Made by a program: the position numbers and the translations under genes
Shown here: positions 16,044 to 24,351 of the stretch, piece after piece
How positions within the stretch are numbered: the first letter of the stretch is position 1
Layout of the letters: every line of letters begins with the position of its first letter
Assembly: GCA_027621295.1 (NCBI GenBank)
Contig: JAQCBR010000037.1
Location: forward strand, 1 to 34,257
Origin: Planctomycetota bacterium
GTDB taxonomy: Bacteria; Planctomycetota; UBA1135; UBA2386
Direction: 5' to 3'
Length of the DNA stretch: 34,257 nt
The notes under the pieces: model-generated
Databases searched by the model: none
What the model saw: only the letters and a program-made list of their open reading frames with translations
Told to the model about the DNA's origin: nothing

Positions 16044-16523
16044 ATGGGCCGACCCGCGAACCACAACGAGTCCGCTTCCGCACCCACCGACGGCAGCGGC
16101 CGTCGCATCGCCGTCGTGTTCGCGCGCTTCAACGACACGATCACCGAGCCGCTGCGCGACGGCGCGCTGGCCCATCTCCGCGAGGCCGGCGTCGCGGACA
16201 TCGAAGTGATCGAAGTGCCCGGCGCGCTGGAGCTCCCCCTGGCCTGCCAGATGGCGGCTCGTTCCGGCCGCTTCGACGCACTCGTGGCCCTCGGCGCGGT
16301 GATCCGCGGCGGGACCGATCACTACGAGCACGTGTGCACGCAGACCTCGCGCGGCGTCCTGGACGTGCAGCTCGCGACCGGGATGCCGATCGGCTTCGGG
16401 CTCCTGACGTGCACGGACCTGGATCAAGCCCGGGCGCGCGCCGGTGGCCCGGCCGGCAACAAGGGCGCCGACGCCGCCGAGGCGGCGCTGCAGATGCTCG
16501 TCGTCCTGGACCGCCTCGCCTGA
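16044..16523 (+). CDS. ribH: 6,7-dimethyl-8-ribityllumazine synthase
   Basis: RibH condenses 5-amino-6-ribitylamino-uracil with 3,4-dihydroxy-2-butanone 4-phosphate, the penultimate step of riboflavin synthesis, in a cytoplasmic 60-mer or pentamer. The 159-aa protein has VVFARFNDTITEPL (substrate-binding FN), EVPGALELPLA, GAVIRGGTDHYEHVC with the catalytic His, and NKGADAAEAAL. About 20 polar residues precede the core. ATG 16044 is the only sensible start; it has no Shine-Dalgarno and a TACAAA box 10 nt upstream, as in other leaderless-looking genes here. It precedes nusB, a pairing common in many bacteria. Confidence 0.95.
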   Translation: MGRPANHNESASAPTDGSGRRIAVVFARFNDTITEPLRDGALAHLREAGVADIEVIEVPGALELPLACQMAARSGRFDALVALGAVIRGGTDHYEHVCTQTSRGVLDVQLATGMPIGFGLLTCTDLDQARARAGGPAGNKGADAAEAALQMLVVLDRLA

Positions 16524-16534
16524 CGCCGCTCCGC

Positions 16535-16564
16535 TTGCGCGGCCTGGGCCGGACGGCCTAGAGT
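16535..16564 (+). promoter_or_regulatory. Possible promoter for nusB-ftsY
   Basis: TTGCGC (16535-16540) and TAGAGT (16559-16564) are 18 bp apart in the ribH-nusB gap. The nusB ATG is 38 bp after the -10-like box, leaving a short C/T-rich leader. The same TAGAGT hexamer occurs upstream of the gene starting at 8735. Confidence 0.35.
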
Positions 16565-16602
16565 CTCGCGCCAGTTCTTTCCCGTTCCCCGTCTACCCGC
16601 CC

Positions 16603-17073
16603 ATGCGCCGCAGAACCCGGGCCCGCGAAGCCGCGGTCCAGTTCCTCTACCAGATCGACCTCCGCGAGGGCGAAACCGCTGGCGGGCTCGCCGCGGTGAC
16701 ATCCGCATCGTGGAAGGCCGACCTCGAAGCCTTCCTCGCGGACGCACTCCGGGACGGCCTGCTCCCCGACGAGGACTCGCGGGACTTCGCGCGCCGCCTC
16801 GTCGAGGGCACGAGCAGCCGGTGCGAGGAGATCGACGCGCTGCTGCGCTCCGTGGCGCGCAACTGGGACCTCCGCCGCATGGCCGTCGTCGACCGCAACG
16901 TGCTCCGCATGGCGGTCTACGAACTGCTGCACTGCACGGACATCCCGCCCAAGGTCACCATCAACGAGGCGATCGAGATCGGGAAGAAGTTCTCCACCGC
17001 GAACTCCGGCGCGTTCATCAACGGCATCCTCGACCGTATCCGGCTCGACCACGCGCCGCGCGCCGAGGCCTGA
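16603..17073 (+). CDS. nusB: Transcription antitermination factor NusB
   Basis: NusB binds boxA RNA with NusE (S10) and builds antitermination complexes, chiefly on rRNA operons. The 156-aa all-helical protein has RRRTRAREAAVQFLYQID at its N-terminus, the central block RNVLRMAVYELLHCTDIPP, and INEAIEIGKKFS followed by GAFINGILDRI, all diagnostic for NusB. ATG 16603 begins with the usual basic residues. It lies 79 bp after ribH and 19 bp before ftsY. Confidence 0.95.
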   Translation: MRRRTRAREAAVQFLYQIDLREGETAGGLAAVTSASWKADLEAFLADALRDGLLPDEDSRDFARRLVEGTSSRCEEIDALLRSVARNWDLRRMAVVDRNVLRMAVYELLHCTDIPPKVTINEAIEIGKKFSTANSGAFINGILDRIRLDHAPRAEA

Positions 17074-17092
17074 GCCCTCCCACTCCTTCGCC

Positions 17093-18028
17093 ATGGTGTT
17101 CGGCAAGCTCTTCCAGGGTCTGAAGAAGACGCGCGAGAAGCTCGCGTCCGGGCTCTCACGCCTGTTCGGCGGGGGTCGCAAGCTCGACCGCGCGTTCCTC
17201 GACGAACTCGAGGAGATCCTCTACACGTCCGACCTGGGCCCGACGGGCTCGAAGGTCGTCGAGGAGCTCGAGCAGGCGTGGAAGCGCCGCGAGGTCGAAG
17301 CGACGGAAGACGTCCCGGCCTTCCTCCGCGCGCGGCTGCTCGCGCGGCTCGACGGCTGCGAGGGGAAGCTGGCCCGCGCACCATCGGGACCGACGGTGAT
17401 CCTCGTCGTCGGCGTGAACGGCTCGGGCAAGACCACGTCGATCGCGAAGCTCGCCCACCATCTGAAGAGCCAGGGGCACTCGGTGCTGCTAGGCGCGGGC
17501 GACACGTTCCGTGCCGCGGCCGTCGAGCAGCTTGCGCTCTGGGCCGACCGACTCGGGATCGGAATCATCCGCCAGGCGACCGGCGCGGATCCGGCCGCCG
17601 TCGCGTTCGACGCGTGCTCGGCGGCGCTGTCGCGCAAGGTCGACTTCCTGATCCTCGACACCGCTGGTCGCCTCCACACGCAGCGGAACCTGATGGACGA
17701 GCTCGGCAAGGTGGTCCGGGTCGTGCAGAAGCAGATCCCCGATGCGCCCCACGAGGTCCTCCAGGTCCTGGACGGAACGACCGGGCAGAACGCGATCCGC
17801 CAGGCGAAGGAGTTCGCCGCGGTCGCCGGAGTGACCGGCCTGATCCTCGCGAAGATGGACGGGACCGCGAAGGGTGGCGCCGTGTTCGGCATCCGCGAGT
17901 CGCTGTCGATCCCGGTCAAGTGGATCGGCGTCGGCGAGGGTCTCTCCGACCTCGAACCGTTCCGTGCCGAACCCTTCGTCGACGCGATCCTGACCTTCGG
18001 CGAAGGCTCGGCCAGCACCTCGGCATGA
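17093..18028 (+). CDS. ftsY: Signal recognition particle receptor FtsY
   Basis: FtsY is the SRP-GTPase receptor that docks ribosome-SRP complexes at the membrane. The 311-aa protein is the compact NG form without the long acidic A domain of E. coli; the basic, amphipathic start (VFGKLFQGLKKTREKLASGL) may provide membrane contact. GTPase motifs are GVNGSGKTTSIAKL (G1), DTFRAAAVEQL, DTAGRLHTQRNLMDEL (G3) and LAKMDGTAKGG (G4, with Ala where Thr is usual). GVGEGLSDLEPF ends the G domain. The stop overlaps the ATG of the downstream O-antigen-ligase-like gene (ATGA), so the two are translationally coupled. Confidence 0.95.
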   Translation: MVFGKLFQGLKKTREKLASGLSRLFGGGRKLDRAFLDELEEILYTSDLGPTGSKVVEELEQAWKRREVEATEDVPAFLRARLLARLDGCEGKLARAPSGPTVILVVGVNGSGKTTSIAKLAHHLKSQGHSVLLGAGDTFRAAAVEQLALWADRLGIGIIRQATGADPAAVAFDACSAALSRKVDFLILDTAGRLHTQRNLMDELGKVVRVVQKQIPDAPHEVLQVLDGTTGQNAIRQAKEFAAVAGVTGLILAKMDGTAKGGAVFGIRESLSIPVKWIGVGEGLSDLEPFRAEPFVDAILTFGEGSASTSA

Positions 18029-20127
18029 CCGCGACGCGGAGCGTGCCCGTGGGAGTGGCCGCCGGAGACGCGGATCGCCGACAGGGACTCCGCCTCACGG
18101 GCCTGCTCGCGTTGCTGACCCTGGTGTTCGTGCCGACGTGGCTCGACTTCGAGCCCGCGCGCCGCGGCGTCCTGATGTCGATCGTCGGCATCGGACTGCT
18201 CGGCTTCGCCGTGCGGCGCGGGGCCGGCCTCGCGCTCGCTCGGACCGGCATGGCTCCGCTCGTCGCCCTCGTCGTCTGGCTGTTCGCCTCGGTGCCGTTC
18301 GCCGCCGCGCCGACCGACCAGGCGCTGCAACGCGTGCTCTACCTCGCGGGTCTCGGGGTGCTGTACTTCGTCGGCGCCCGGTCGGGGCACGACGCGATCC
18401 TCCACGCGGTGATCCCGGTGGGCGTGTTGGTCTCGGCCTACGGAACCGCACAGGCACTCGGACTGGACGTGCCGTCGGGCTTCGCACGCCCCGACCAACC
18501 GGTGTCGACCCTCGGCAACACGAACGCGGCGAGCGAGGTCGCGACCTTCGCGCTGGCTGCCGCGATGGCCCTGGCCGTCCGCGGCGGGCGCAGGGCCCGC
18601 GCGTACGCGGCCGCAGCGATCGCGATCGGGATCTACGTCGGCCTCAACGGAACGCGTGCGGGCTACGTCGGTGTGATCCTGGCGAGTGCGCTCGTCGCGC
18701 TCTCCCACCGCCCGCCGGCGATCCGGTTGGCAGTCATCGCGGCCGCAGCCGCGTCGACGCTGCTCGGCTACGTGCTCCGTCCGAGCACGGCGTCGGTGGA
18801 GACTCCAGCGACGCCGACGGCCGCGACAGCCGTCGCATCGCCCTCGACCATCGACGTGCGCCTCGCGCTGTGGAGCGGCACGCTCGACCTCGTCGCCGAT
18901 GCGCCGCTCACCGGACACGGTGCGGGCAGCTTCCGGTTCGAATACCCGCGCTTCCGGACCGAGGCCGAGATCGAGGCGACCAGCTTCGGGCGCCGTTTCG
19001 CGACGTTCGCCGAGAATCCGCACAACGAGCTCCTCGAGTTCGCGGTCGAGGGCGGGCTCCCGGCAGTCTTCCTCGTCCTGTGGCTGGCCTGGGCGGTCGC
19101 ACGAGCCGGACTACGCGGTGGCCGCGGCGCGATCGCCGACTTCGCTCCACTCGCCGCGTTCGCGTTCGCATGCACGGTGCGCGCGCCGCTGCAGAACGCA
19201 CCGGTGGCGGCCGCGGCGGCGATGCTCGCGGGCGCGCTCTCCCAAGCCGGCGCGGCTGCGGTCCCGAGAGCGGCGACGCGACCGGCCTGGGTCCGCGGGC
19301 TCGCGCTGCTCCTCGGCGCCTCCCTGCTCGTCGGCGGAGCGGCAGCGGTGATCGCCGCCACGCTCGCCACCCACGTCGGCGATACGACGAGGCTCGAGAC
19401 CGCTGCCCGTCTGCAGCCAGGAGAGTCGCGCTACCGGAGCCTGCTCGTCCAGGCTCGATGCGGCGGGGTCGACGCGGCTGGTCTTCTCGTCGACCACGGC
19501 CCGATCGCGCTCGCCGCGTGCCGGGCCGATCTGGCAGCGCTGCTCGACGCAGACCCGAACAACACGAACGCGCTGTTCCTCGCCGCGCAGCTGGGTCTCG
19601 GCGGCGGCGACCGCAATCTCGCCCGCGCGGCACTCGGCCGGATCCTGGAGCTCGACCGCAGCGAGCCGAGAGCCCAGTCCCTGACGGCCGTGCTGCTCGC
19701 CCGAGAGGGCGACGTCCCCGCGGCGATCGCCACTCTGTACGCACGCCCCCACGCGAGCCTGCGAGCGAAGCTCTCCGTCGTGCTGTCCGAACTCACCGGA
19801 CTCCCCGGGCTGAGCCAGGAGGCCCTGGGCCTGCTGCGACGCGAGATCCGTTTCGTCGATGCGGCGGACGCGCTGCTCGCGGACCCGGGGTCCGGAACGG
19901 CGGCCCAGGCGATCCTGGCCGTGGCCGGCAGCAACGATCCACGGGGACCGGTCCTCGTCGCAGTCCGACTCCGGGCCCTCGGACAGAGCGACGAAGCAGA
20001 CGCTCTGGCGCCTCAGGCCACGGGACTGGCTGCAGGGGACGCGGGCTCGCTGCGCCTTCTCGGTCCGCTGCTCGATCCACTCCGCGGCCTGCCTCGCTGG
20101 CGCGAGATCCTCCCACCCGGGGAATGA
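18025..20127 (+). CDS. O-antigen-ligase (Wzy_C)-like membrane protein with TPR-like C-terminus
   Basis: The 700-aa protein has about ten to twelve hydrophobic segments in residues 20-455. A large periplasmic loop contains GHGAGSFRFEYPRF and NPHNELLEFAVEGGLPA, the hallmark of the Wzy_C/O-antigen-ligase superfamily. The C-terminal 240 residues are soluble and helical, with TPR-like repeats around NTNALFLAAQLGLGGG and ARAALGRILELDRSEPRA. Such proteins polymerise or ligate lipid-linked glycans at the outer face of the inner membrane. The ligase versus polymerase role cannot be decided. It overlaps ftsY by 4 bp and precedes the glycan genes at 20290-24307, which fits a role in surface polysaccharide. 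Confidence 0.85.
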   Translation: MTATRSVPVGVAAGDADRRQGLRLTGLLALLTLVFVPTWLDFEPARRGVLMSIVGIGLLGFAVRRGAGLALARTGMAPLVALVVWLFASVPFAAAPTDQALQRVLYLAGLGVLYFVGARSGHDAILHAVIPVGVLVSAYGTAQALGLDVPSGFARPDQPVSTLGNTNAASEVATFALAAAMALAVRGGRRARAYAAAAIAIGIYVGLNGTRAGYVGVILASALVALSHRPPAIRLAVIAAAAASTLLGYVLRPSTASVETPATPTAATAVASPSTIDVRLALWSGTLDLVADAPLTGHGAGSFRFEYPRFRTEAEIEATSFGRRFATFAENPHNELLEFAVEGGLPAVFLVLWLAWAVARAGLRGGRGAIADFAPLAAFAFACTVRAPLQNAPVAAAAAMLAGALSQAGAAAVPRAATRPAWVRGLALLLGASLLVGGAAAVIAATLATHVGDTTRLETAARLQPGESRYRSLLVQARCGGVDAAGLLVDHGPIALAACRADLAALLDADPNNTNALFLAAQLGLGGGDRNLARAALGRILELDRSEPRAQSLTAVLLAREGDVPAAIATLYARPHASLRAKLSVVLSELTGLPGLSQEALGLLRREIRFVDAADALLADPGSGTAAQAILAVAGSNDPRGPVLVAVRLRALGQSDEADALAPQATGLAAGDAGSLRLLGPLLDPLRGLPRWREILPPGE

Positions 20128-20137
20128 GCGGCACTCG

Positions 20138-20163
20138 GTCCGATTCCCGCATTCAGATCGGAC
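20138..20163 (+). terminator. Weak hairpin after the O-antigen-ligase-like gene
   Basis: GTCCGAT (20138-20144) pairs perfectly with ATCGGAC (20157-20163) around a 12-nt loop, 11 nt after the stop codon. No U-tract follows. It may stabilise or end the ftsY transcript. Confidence 0.25.
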
Positions 20164-20274
20164 ACCGCACCTGCCGACGGAACGATCAACGAGGGGCGGA
20201 ACTCGACCCGGGCTCGCCGGACCGCAACCGCGGTCGCGCGAACGCCCGAGCGTGGCGCCCTCTCCTGAGCGCAG

Positions 20275-20280
20275 TATTCT
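20275..20280 (+). promoter_or_regulatory. -10-like TATTCT box before the GT2 gene
   Basis: TATTCT ends 9 nt before the ATG at 20290, the same hexamer as at 13162-13167. No Shine-Dalgarno sequence follows, so a leaderless or nearly leaderless transcript is likely. A good -35 box is not visible. Confidence 0.35.
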
Positions 20281-20289
20281 CTGGGCCCG

Positions 20290-21039
20290 ATGTACCGCGA
20301 CCGCACCGTCTCCCTGGTGATCCCCGCCTACAACGAGGAGGAGACCATCGCCGACGTGGTCACGGAGTTCCGGTCCGTCCCCCACATCGACGAGATCGTC
20401 GTCGTCGACAACAACTGTCGCGACCGCACCGCCGAGCGGGCCCGAGAGGCCGGCGCCCGCGTCGTGACCGAATCGAAGCCGGGCTACGGCTCCGCACTGC
20501 TCCGCGGGATGACCGAAGCTGTCGGCGACATCCTCGTCCTGACCGAGGCAGACGGGTCGTTCGCCGCGCGCGACACCGAGAAGCTGCTCGCCTACCTCAA
20601 CGACGCCGACATGGTCATGGGCACCCGGACCACGCGGCAGATGGTCGAACAGGGCGCGAACATGGACTTCCTGCTGCGCTGGGGGAACGTCTTCATGGCG
20701 AAGTACCTCCAGCTGCTCTGGCTCCGCCCGAGCGAGCCCCGCTTCACCGACGTCGGCTGCACCTTCCGGGCTCTTTCCCGGGACACGTTCGAGGCGATCC
20801 GTCCGCTCGTGCAGATGCCGGGTCCGGCCTTCTCGCCCGAGATGATGTGTGCGGCGCTGCGCGCAAGGCGCCGTGTCATCGAGATTCCGGTGACCTACCG
20901 ACAGCGCGCGGGCGGCGAGTCGAAGCACTCCGACTCGTTCTCACGACAGGCCCGAACCGCGTGGGCGATGTTCAAGACGATCTGCCGGATGCGGATCTGG
21001 CCCCCGCGCACCGCCGCCACGGCGCCGACTCCGCGGTAA
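20290..21039 (+). CDS. Family 2 glycosyltransferase (polyprenyl-phosphate-sugar type)
   Basis: The 249-aa GT-A enzyme has SLVIPAYNEEETI at the start, IVVVDNNCRDRTAE for nucleotide binding, a LTEADGSF segment with the acidic metal-binding motif, and TDVGCTFRALSRD in the acceptor region. IPVTYRQRAGGESKHS is the typical end of dolichyl/undecaprenyl-phosphate mannosyl- or glucosyltransferase-like members. No membrane helix is present after the catalytic domain. It is the first gene of a group with an FAD oxidoreductase and two methyltransferases, suggesting glycan-precursor synthesis. Donor and acceptor are unknown. Confidence 0.9.
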   Translation: MYRDRTVSLVIPAYNEEETIADVVTEFRSVPHIDEIVVVDNNCRDRTAERAREAGARVVTESKPGYGSALLRGMTEAVGDILVLTEADGSFAARDTEKLLAYLNDADMVMGTRTTRQMVEQGANMDFLLRWGNVFMAKYLQLLWLRPSEPRFTDVGCTFRALSRDTFEAIRPLVQMPGPAFSPEMMCAALRARRRVIEIPVTYRQRAGGESKHSDSFSRQARTAWAMFKTICRMRIWPPRTAATAPTPR

Positions 21040-21040
21040 A

Positions 21041-21174
21041 CTCGGCGGGCTCACGAACTTGGCCGAGAGAAGCCCAGGAACTCCCTCCGAAACCTCGGCA
21101 CAAGAACCCACTGCCCGAGTGCCGAAGAGTCCCGGGTAGGTGCCGAAACCCGGCTGCCCAGCCCCACATCGGGC
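21041..21174 (+). promoter_or_regulatory. Hairpin-rich leader before the FAD oxidoreductase gene
   Basis: Four inverted repeats follow one another: CTCGGC/GCCGAG (21041-21046 with 21062-21067), TCGGCAC/GTGCCGA (21095-21101 with 21119-21125), CCGGGT/ACCCGG (21132-21137 with 21148-21153) and GCCC/GGGC (21156-21159 with 21171-21174). GTGCCGAA occurs twice (21119 and 21140). A TAAACT hexamer overlaps the upstream stop codon. I could not match it to a known riboswitch class. Confidence 0.35.
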
Positions 21175-21183
21175 GTCCAGAGC

Positions 21184-22611
21184 ATGAGCAAGCACGTCGT
21201 CATCCTCGGCGGAGGCCTCGCAGGCCTGTCCTGCGGCTACGAGCTGGTCCAACGCGGCCACCGGGTCACGATCCTCGAACGCGAAGCGCACGTCGGCGGC
21301 ATGGCGTCGTCGTTCATCGAGGACGGCGAGGAGTACTGGACGCAGGACTTCGGTCCCCACCGGTTCCACAGCCAGGACCAGAACCTGATCGAACACGTCC
21401 GCGACATCCTGGGCGACAACGTCGTCACCGCCCAGCGCCTGTCGCGGATCGTGATGTTCAACAAGTTCTTCCACTACCCGCTGGTGGCGAGCAACGCGCT
21501 GAAGAACATGCCGCGGCACCTCGTGGTCAAGGCACTCCTCGACTACGCGTGGGTCCGCTTCCTCGACAGCACGCGCCTGCGTCGCTTCAGCGACCGCGAC
21601 TTCGAGAGCTGGGTGACCCGCCGCTTCGGCAAGACGCTCTACCGGCTCTTCTTCGGCCAGTACACCGAGAAGGCCTGGGGCCTGCACCCGAGCAAGATCT
21701 CGTCCGACTGGGCGAGCCAGCGCATCACGCTGCTCAACCTCTGGGACACGATCAAGAAGACGCTGCAGCGACCCGACGCCGGCGACACGCCGCGCACGCT
21801 GGTGCGCAGCTTCATCTACCCGAAGTACGGCGGCATCGGCGAGCTGCCCCGCGGCTACGCACGCCGCATCGAGGAGTCCGGAACCGGTTCGCAGGTGCTG
21901 ACCAACGCTCCCGCCGTGCGCATCCACCGTGACGGCATGCGCGTGACCGGCATCGAGTACGGCAAGCACAAGCGCCTGATGATCGACGCCGACGAGTACG
22001 TCAGCACGATCCCGGTGACGGCGCTCGCGAAGGCGCTCGCGCCGCGCGCGCCCGATCACCTGATCCAGAAGGTGAACGCGCTCGAATACGTGTCGATCGT
22101 CTTCGTCTACCTGAAGCTCAATCGGCCGAGCGTCAGCCCCGACTCGTGGGTCTACCTGCCGGAGAAGCACCTGACGATCCACCGGATCTCGGAGTTCAAG
22201 AACTTCAGCCCGTACTGCGCGCCGAAGGACAAGACGATGATCTGCGCGGAGATCACGTGCCGTCGCGGCGACGAGATCTGGCGCGCGAGCGCCGAGCGCC
22301 TGCAGGAGATCGCCGAGAAGGACCTGATGAGCGTCGGCCTCATCGGCCCCGGCGAGGTCCTCGAAGCGCAGATCCGGAAGATCCCGTTCGCCTACCCGGT
22401 CTACGACCTCGACTACCGCGACAACCTGCAGCCGGTCATGGACTACGTCCACGGCCTCGAGAACATCCGCACCACCGGCCGCCAGGGGAACTTCCGGTAC
22501 AACAACATGGACCAGTCGGTCGAGATGGGCCGCAAGCTCGGCCTCGAGCTGGCGACCGGCGAATCCACCGACCACGACAAGGTCGCGACCGGCAAGGAGT
22601 ACTTCGGGTGA
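21184..22611 (+). CDS. FAD-dependent oxidoreductase, UDP-galactopyranose-mutase/amine-oxidase-like
   Basis: The 475-aa protein begins with the dinucleotide-binding motif GGGLAGLSCGYEL, then ILEREAHVGGMASS, whose Glu binds the FAD ribose. QDFGPHRFHS, YTEKAWGLHPSKIS and PKYGGIGELPRGY match the protoporphyrinogen-oxidase-like proteins found in polysaccharide loci and related to UDP-galactopyranose mutase. TTGRQGNFRYNNMDQSVEMG closes the FAD site. Members of this group are flavoproteins that may isomerise or oxidise sugar nucleotides or lipids; most are not characterised. It follows a hairpin-rich 144-bp leader and overlaps the next methyltransferase gene by 4 bp (GTGA). Confidence 0.87.
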   Translation: MSKHVVILGGGLAGLSCGYELVQRGHRVTILEREAHVGGMASSFIEDGEEYWTQDFGPHRFHSQDQNLIEHVRDILGDNVVTAQRLSRIVMFNKFFHYPLVASNALKNMPRHLVVKALLDYAWVRFLDSTRLRRFSDRDFESWVTRRFGKTLYRLFFGQYTEKAWGLHPSKISSDWASQRITLLNLWDTIKKTLQRPDAGDTPRTLVRSFIYPKYGGIGELPRGYARRIEESGTGSQVLTNAPAVRIHRDGMRVTGIEYGKHKRLMIDADEYVSTIPVTALAKALAPRAPDHLIQKVNALEYVSIVFVYLKLNRPSVSPDSWVYLPEKHLTIHRISEFKNFSPYCAPKDKTMICAEITCRRGDEIWRASAERLQEIAEKDLMSVGLIGPGEVLEAQIRKIPFAYPVYDLDYRDNLQPVMDYVHGLENIRTTGRQGNFRYNNMDQSVEMGRKLGLELATGESTDHDKVATGKEYFG

Positions 22612-23537
22612 CCGGAACCCCGGTCAGCGCCGCAGGCCGACTCGTCGAGATCAACCGCTGCCAGATCTGCGGGAGCGAGCGGGCCAGCACCCGCTACGAG
22701 GACCCGCCGTACAAGGTCGTCCGCTGCGACGACTGCAGCATGGTCTGGGTCTCACCCCGCTTCGACGACGAAGCTCTGCGCGAGGTCTACGGCGAGGACT
22801 ACTGGCAGAGCGACAGCCCGAAGACGAAGGGCTACTCGGACTACGCGAAGGACGCGGACCTCTACCTCAAGACGTTCCGCCGCCGCCACCGCCTCGTGCG
22901 CCGCTACCTCCCCGCCGGAGCCGCGCGCATCCTCGACGTCGGCTGCGCCGCCGGCTACTTCCTCCGGGTGATGGCCGAGAAGGGCCACGACGTCCGCGGC
23001 GTGGAGGTCTCCGACGCGATCGCCGCTCGCGCGGTCGAACACCTCGGCTCGGACCGCGTGCACATCGGCACGCTGGACAGCGTGCCCGACGACAAGGTCG
23101 GCTACGGCAAGGGCTCCTTCGACCTCGTGACGATGTGGGACGTGATCGAGCACGTGCCCGACCCGAAGCAGCTGCTCCTCGAAGCGAAGGAGATGCTGCG
23201 TCCGGAAGGCCACCTGATCCTCGAGACGCAGAACGTCGACAGCCGATTCGCGACGCTGCTCGGCCTGAAGTGGCACCACTTCAAGCACCAGGAGCACATC
23301 TTCCACTTCAACCCCGACACCGTCCGCCGGGTGCTCGACCAGGCAGGGTTCGAGGTCGTGAAACTGACCAGCTCGTTCGGCGGCAAATACGTGTCGTTCG
23401 ACTTCATCGCCGAACGCGCCGCGCGCCTGAACCGCGCCGCGAGTCTCGCACTCAAGCCGCTGACGCTGCTGCGTGGCGCCAACGTCTACCTGAACTTCCA
23501 CGACGAGATGGTCGTCGTCGCGCGCGCACGCGCCTGA
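22608..23537 (+). CDS. SAM-dependent methyltransferase with N-terminal zinc ribbon
   Basis: The 309-aa protein carries an N-terminal C-x2-C ... C-x2-C zinc ribbon (CQICGSE and VRCDDCS) followed by MVWVSPRFDDEALREVYG, then a class I methyltransferase. Motif I is ILDVGCAAGYFLRVM, the acidic motif EVSDAI follows, and motif II/III is FDLVTMWDVIEHVPDP. HFKHQEHIFHFNPDTVRR is typical of the Methyltransf_23 group in capsule and O-antigen loci, which methylate sugars or related intermediates. GTG 22608 overlaps the stop of the oxidoreductase (GTGA), which sets the start and implies coupling. Confidence 0.88.
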   Translation: MTGTPVSAAGRLVEINRCQICGSERASTRYEDPPYKVVRCDDCSMVWVSPRFDDEALREVYGEDYWQSDSPKTKGYSDYAKDADLYLKTFRRRHRLVRRYLPAGAARILDVGCAAGYFLRVMAEKGHDVRGVEVSDAIAARAVEHLGSDRVHIGTLDSVPDDKVGYGKGSFDLVTMWDVIEHVPDPKQLLLEAKEMLRPEGHLILETQNVDSRFATLLGLKWHHFKHQEHIFHFNPDTVRRVLDQAGFEVVKLTSSFGGKYVSFDFIAERAARLNRAASLALKPLTLLRGANVYLNFHDEMVVVARARA

Positions 23538-23560
23538 ACCAGCACAGAGCTCAGCAACCA

Positions 23561-24307
23561 GTGGAAGCCAGCGTCTACGACCAGTTCGCCGAACTCGAAC
23601 GGCGCCACTTCTGGTTCCGCGGCCGCAGGAAGATCTTCTTCGACCTGCTGGCCCGTGAACTCGGGCCGCACGCGAAGGACCTGGAGATCCTGGAGGTCGG
23701 CTGCGGACCCGGCGGGATGATGGAGCCTCTGTCCGAGCACGGCCGCGTCCACGGACTCGACATCTCCCTCGACGCGATGCGCTACTGCCAGCGCCGCGGC
23801 TTCCCGAACGTGGTCACCGGCTCGGGGATGGCGCTTCCGTTCGCCGACGGGTGCTTCGACGTGGTCTGCCTCTTCGATGCCATCGAGCACATCCCGGACG
23901 ACCGCAAGGTCCTCGAGGAGGTGCACCGCGTGCTGAAGCCCGGCGGCGTGGTCTTCCTCTCCGTGCCCGCCTACCAGTTCCTCTACTCGCAGAACGACCG
24001 CCTCGTCCACCACCAGCGCCGCTACACGAAGGGGCGCATGACGAGGCTGCTCCGCGAGACGCGGTTCACGCCGCGCAAGGCGACCTACTTCAACACGTTC
24101 TTGTTCCCGCTGATCCTCCCGGCCGTGCTCATGGTCAAGCTGAAGGAGAAGCTGGTCGGACTGCCGCGGCACCAGACGAACCTGAGCCACGAGTTCAACC
24201 GGGGGCTGAACGACCTGTTCGCCTGGTTCATGGGAAGCGAGCGGATGCTGCTCCGGCACATGGAGTTCCCGTTCGGCCACTCGCTCATCGCGATCGCGCG
24301 CACCTGA
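23561..24307 (+). CDS. Class I SAM-dependent methyltransferase
   Basis: The 248-aa protein has HFWFRGRRKIFFDLL near its start, motif I LEVGCGPGGMMEPL, GLDIS for SAM ribose binding, FDVVCLFDAIEHIPDD, and RVLKPGGVVFLSVP. The block YSQNDRLVHHQRRYTKGR and a hydrophobic stretch (FLFPLILPAVLMV) follow; such proteins stand beside glycosyltransferases in polysaccharide loci. GTG 23561 is the chosen start, 23 bp after the preceding methyltransferase, although no clear Shine-Dalgarno is present. The methyl acceptor is probably a sugar or lipid-linked glycan, from context only. Confidence 0.87.
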   Translation: MEASVYDQFAELERRHFWFRGRRKIFFDLLARELGPHAKDLEILEVGCGPGGMMEPLSEHGRVHGLDISLDAMRYCQRRGFPNVVTGSGMALPFADGCFDVVCLFDAIEHIPDDRKVLEEVHRVLKPGGVVFLSVPAYQFLYSQNDRLVHHQRRYTKGRMTRLLRETRFTPRKATYFNTFLFPLILPAVLMVKLKEKLVGLPRHQTNLSHEFNRGLNDLFAWFMGSERMLLRHMEFPFGHSLIAIART

Positions 24308-24351
24308 CGCGCGCCGGCATCCGCGACGCGTGCGGCTGCGAAACGTCGCTC

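Noticed and set aside
21040-21183. c-di-GMP-I or cobalamin riboswitch
   Set aside because: A GGTAGGT-like string and an AAGCCCAGGAA string recall these classes, but their order and the other conserved segments do not fit.
18138-21932. Very long plus-strand open frame across several genes
   Set aside because: It is a +1-shifted shadow of the O-antigen-ligase-like, GT2 and oxidoreductase genes; its translation is Arg/Pro-rich and matches no family.
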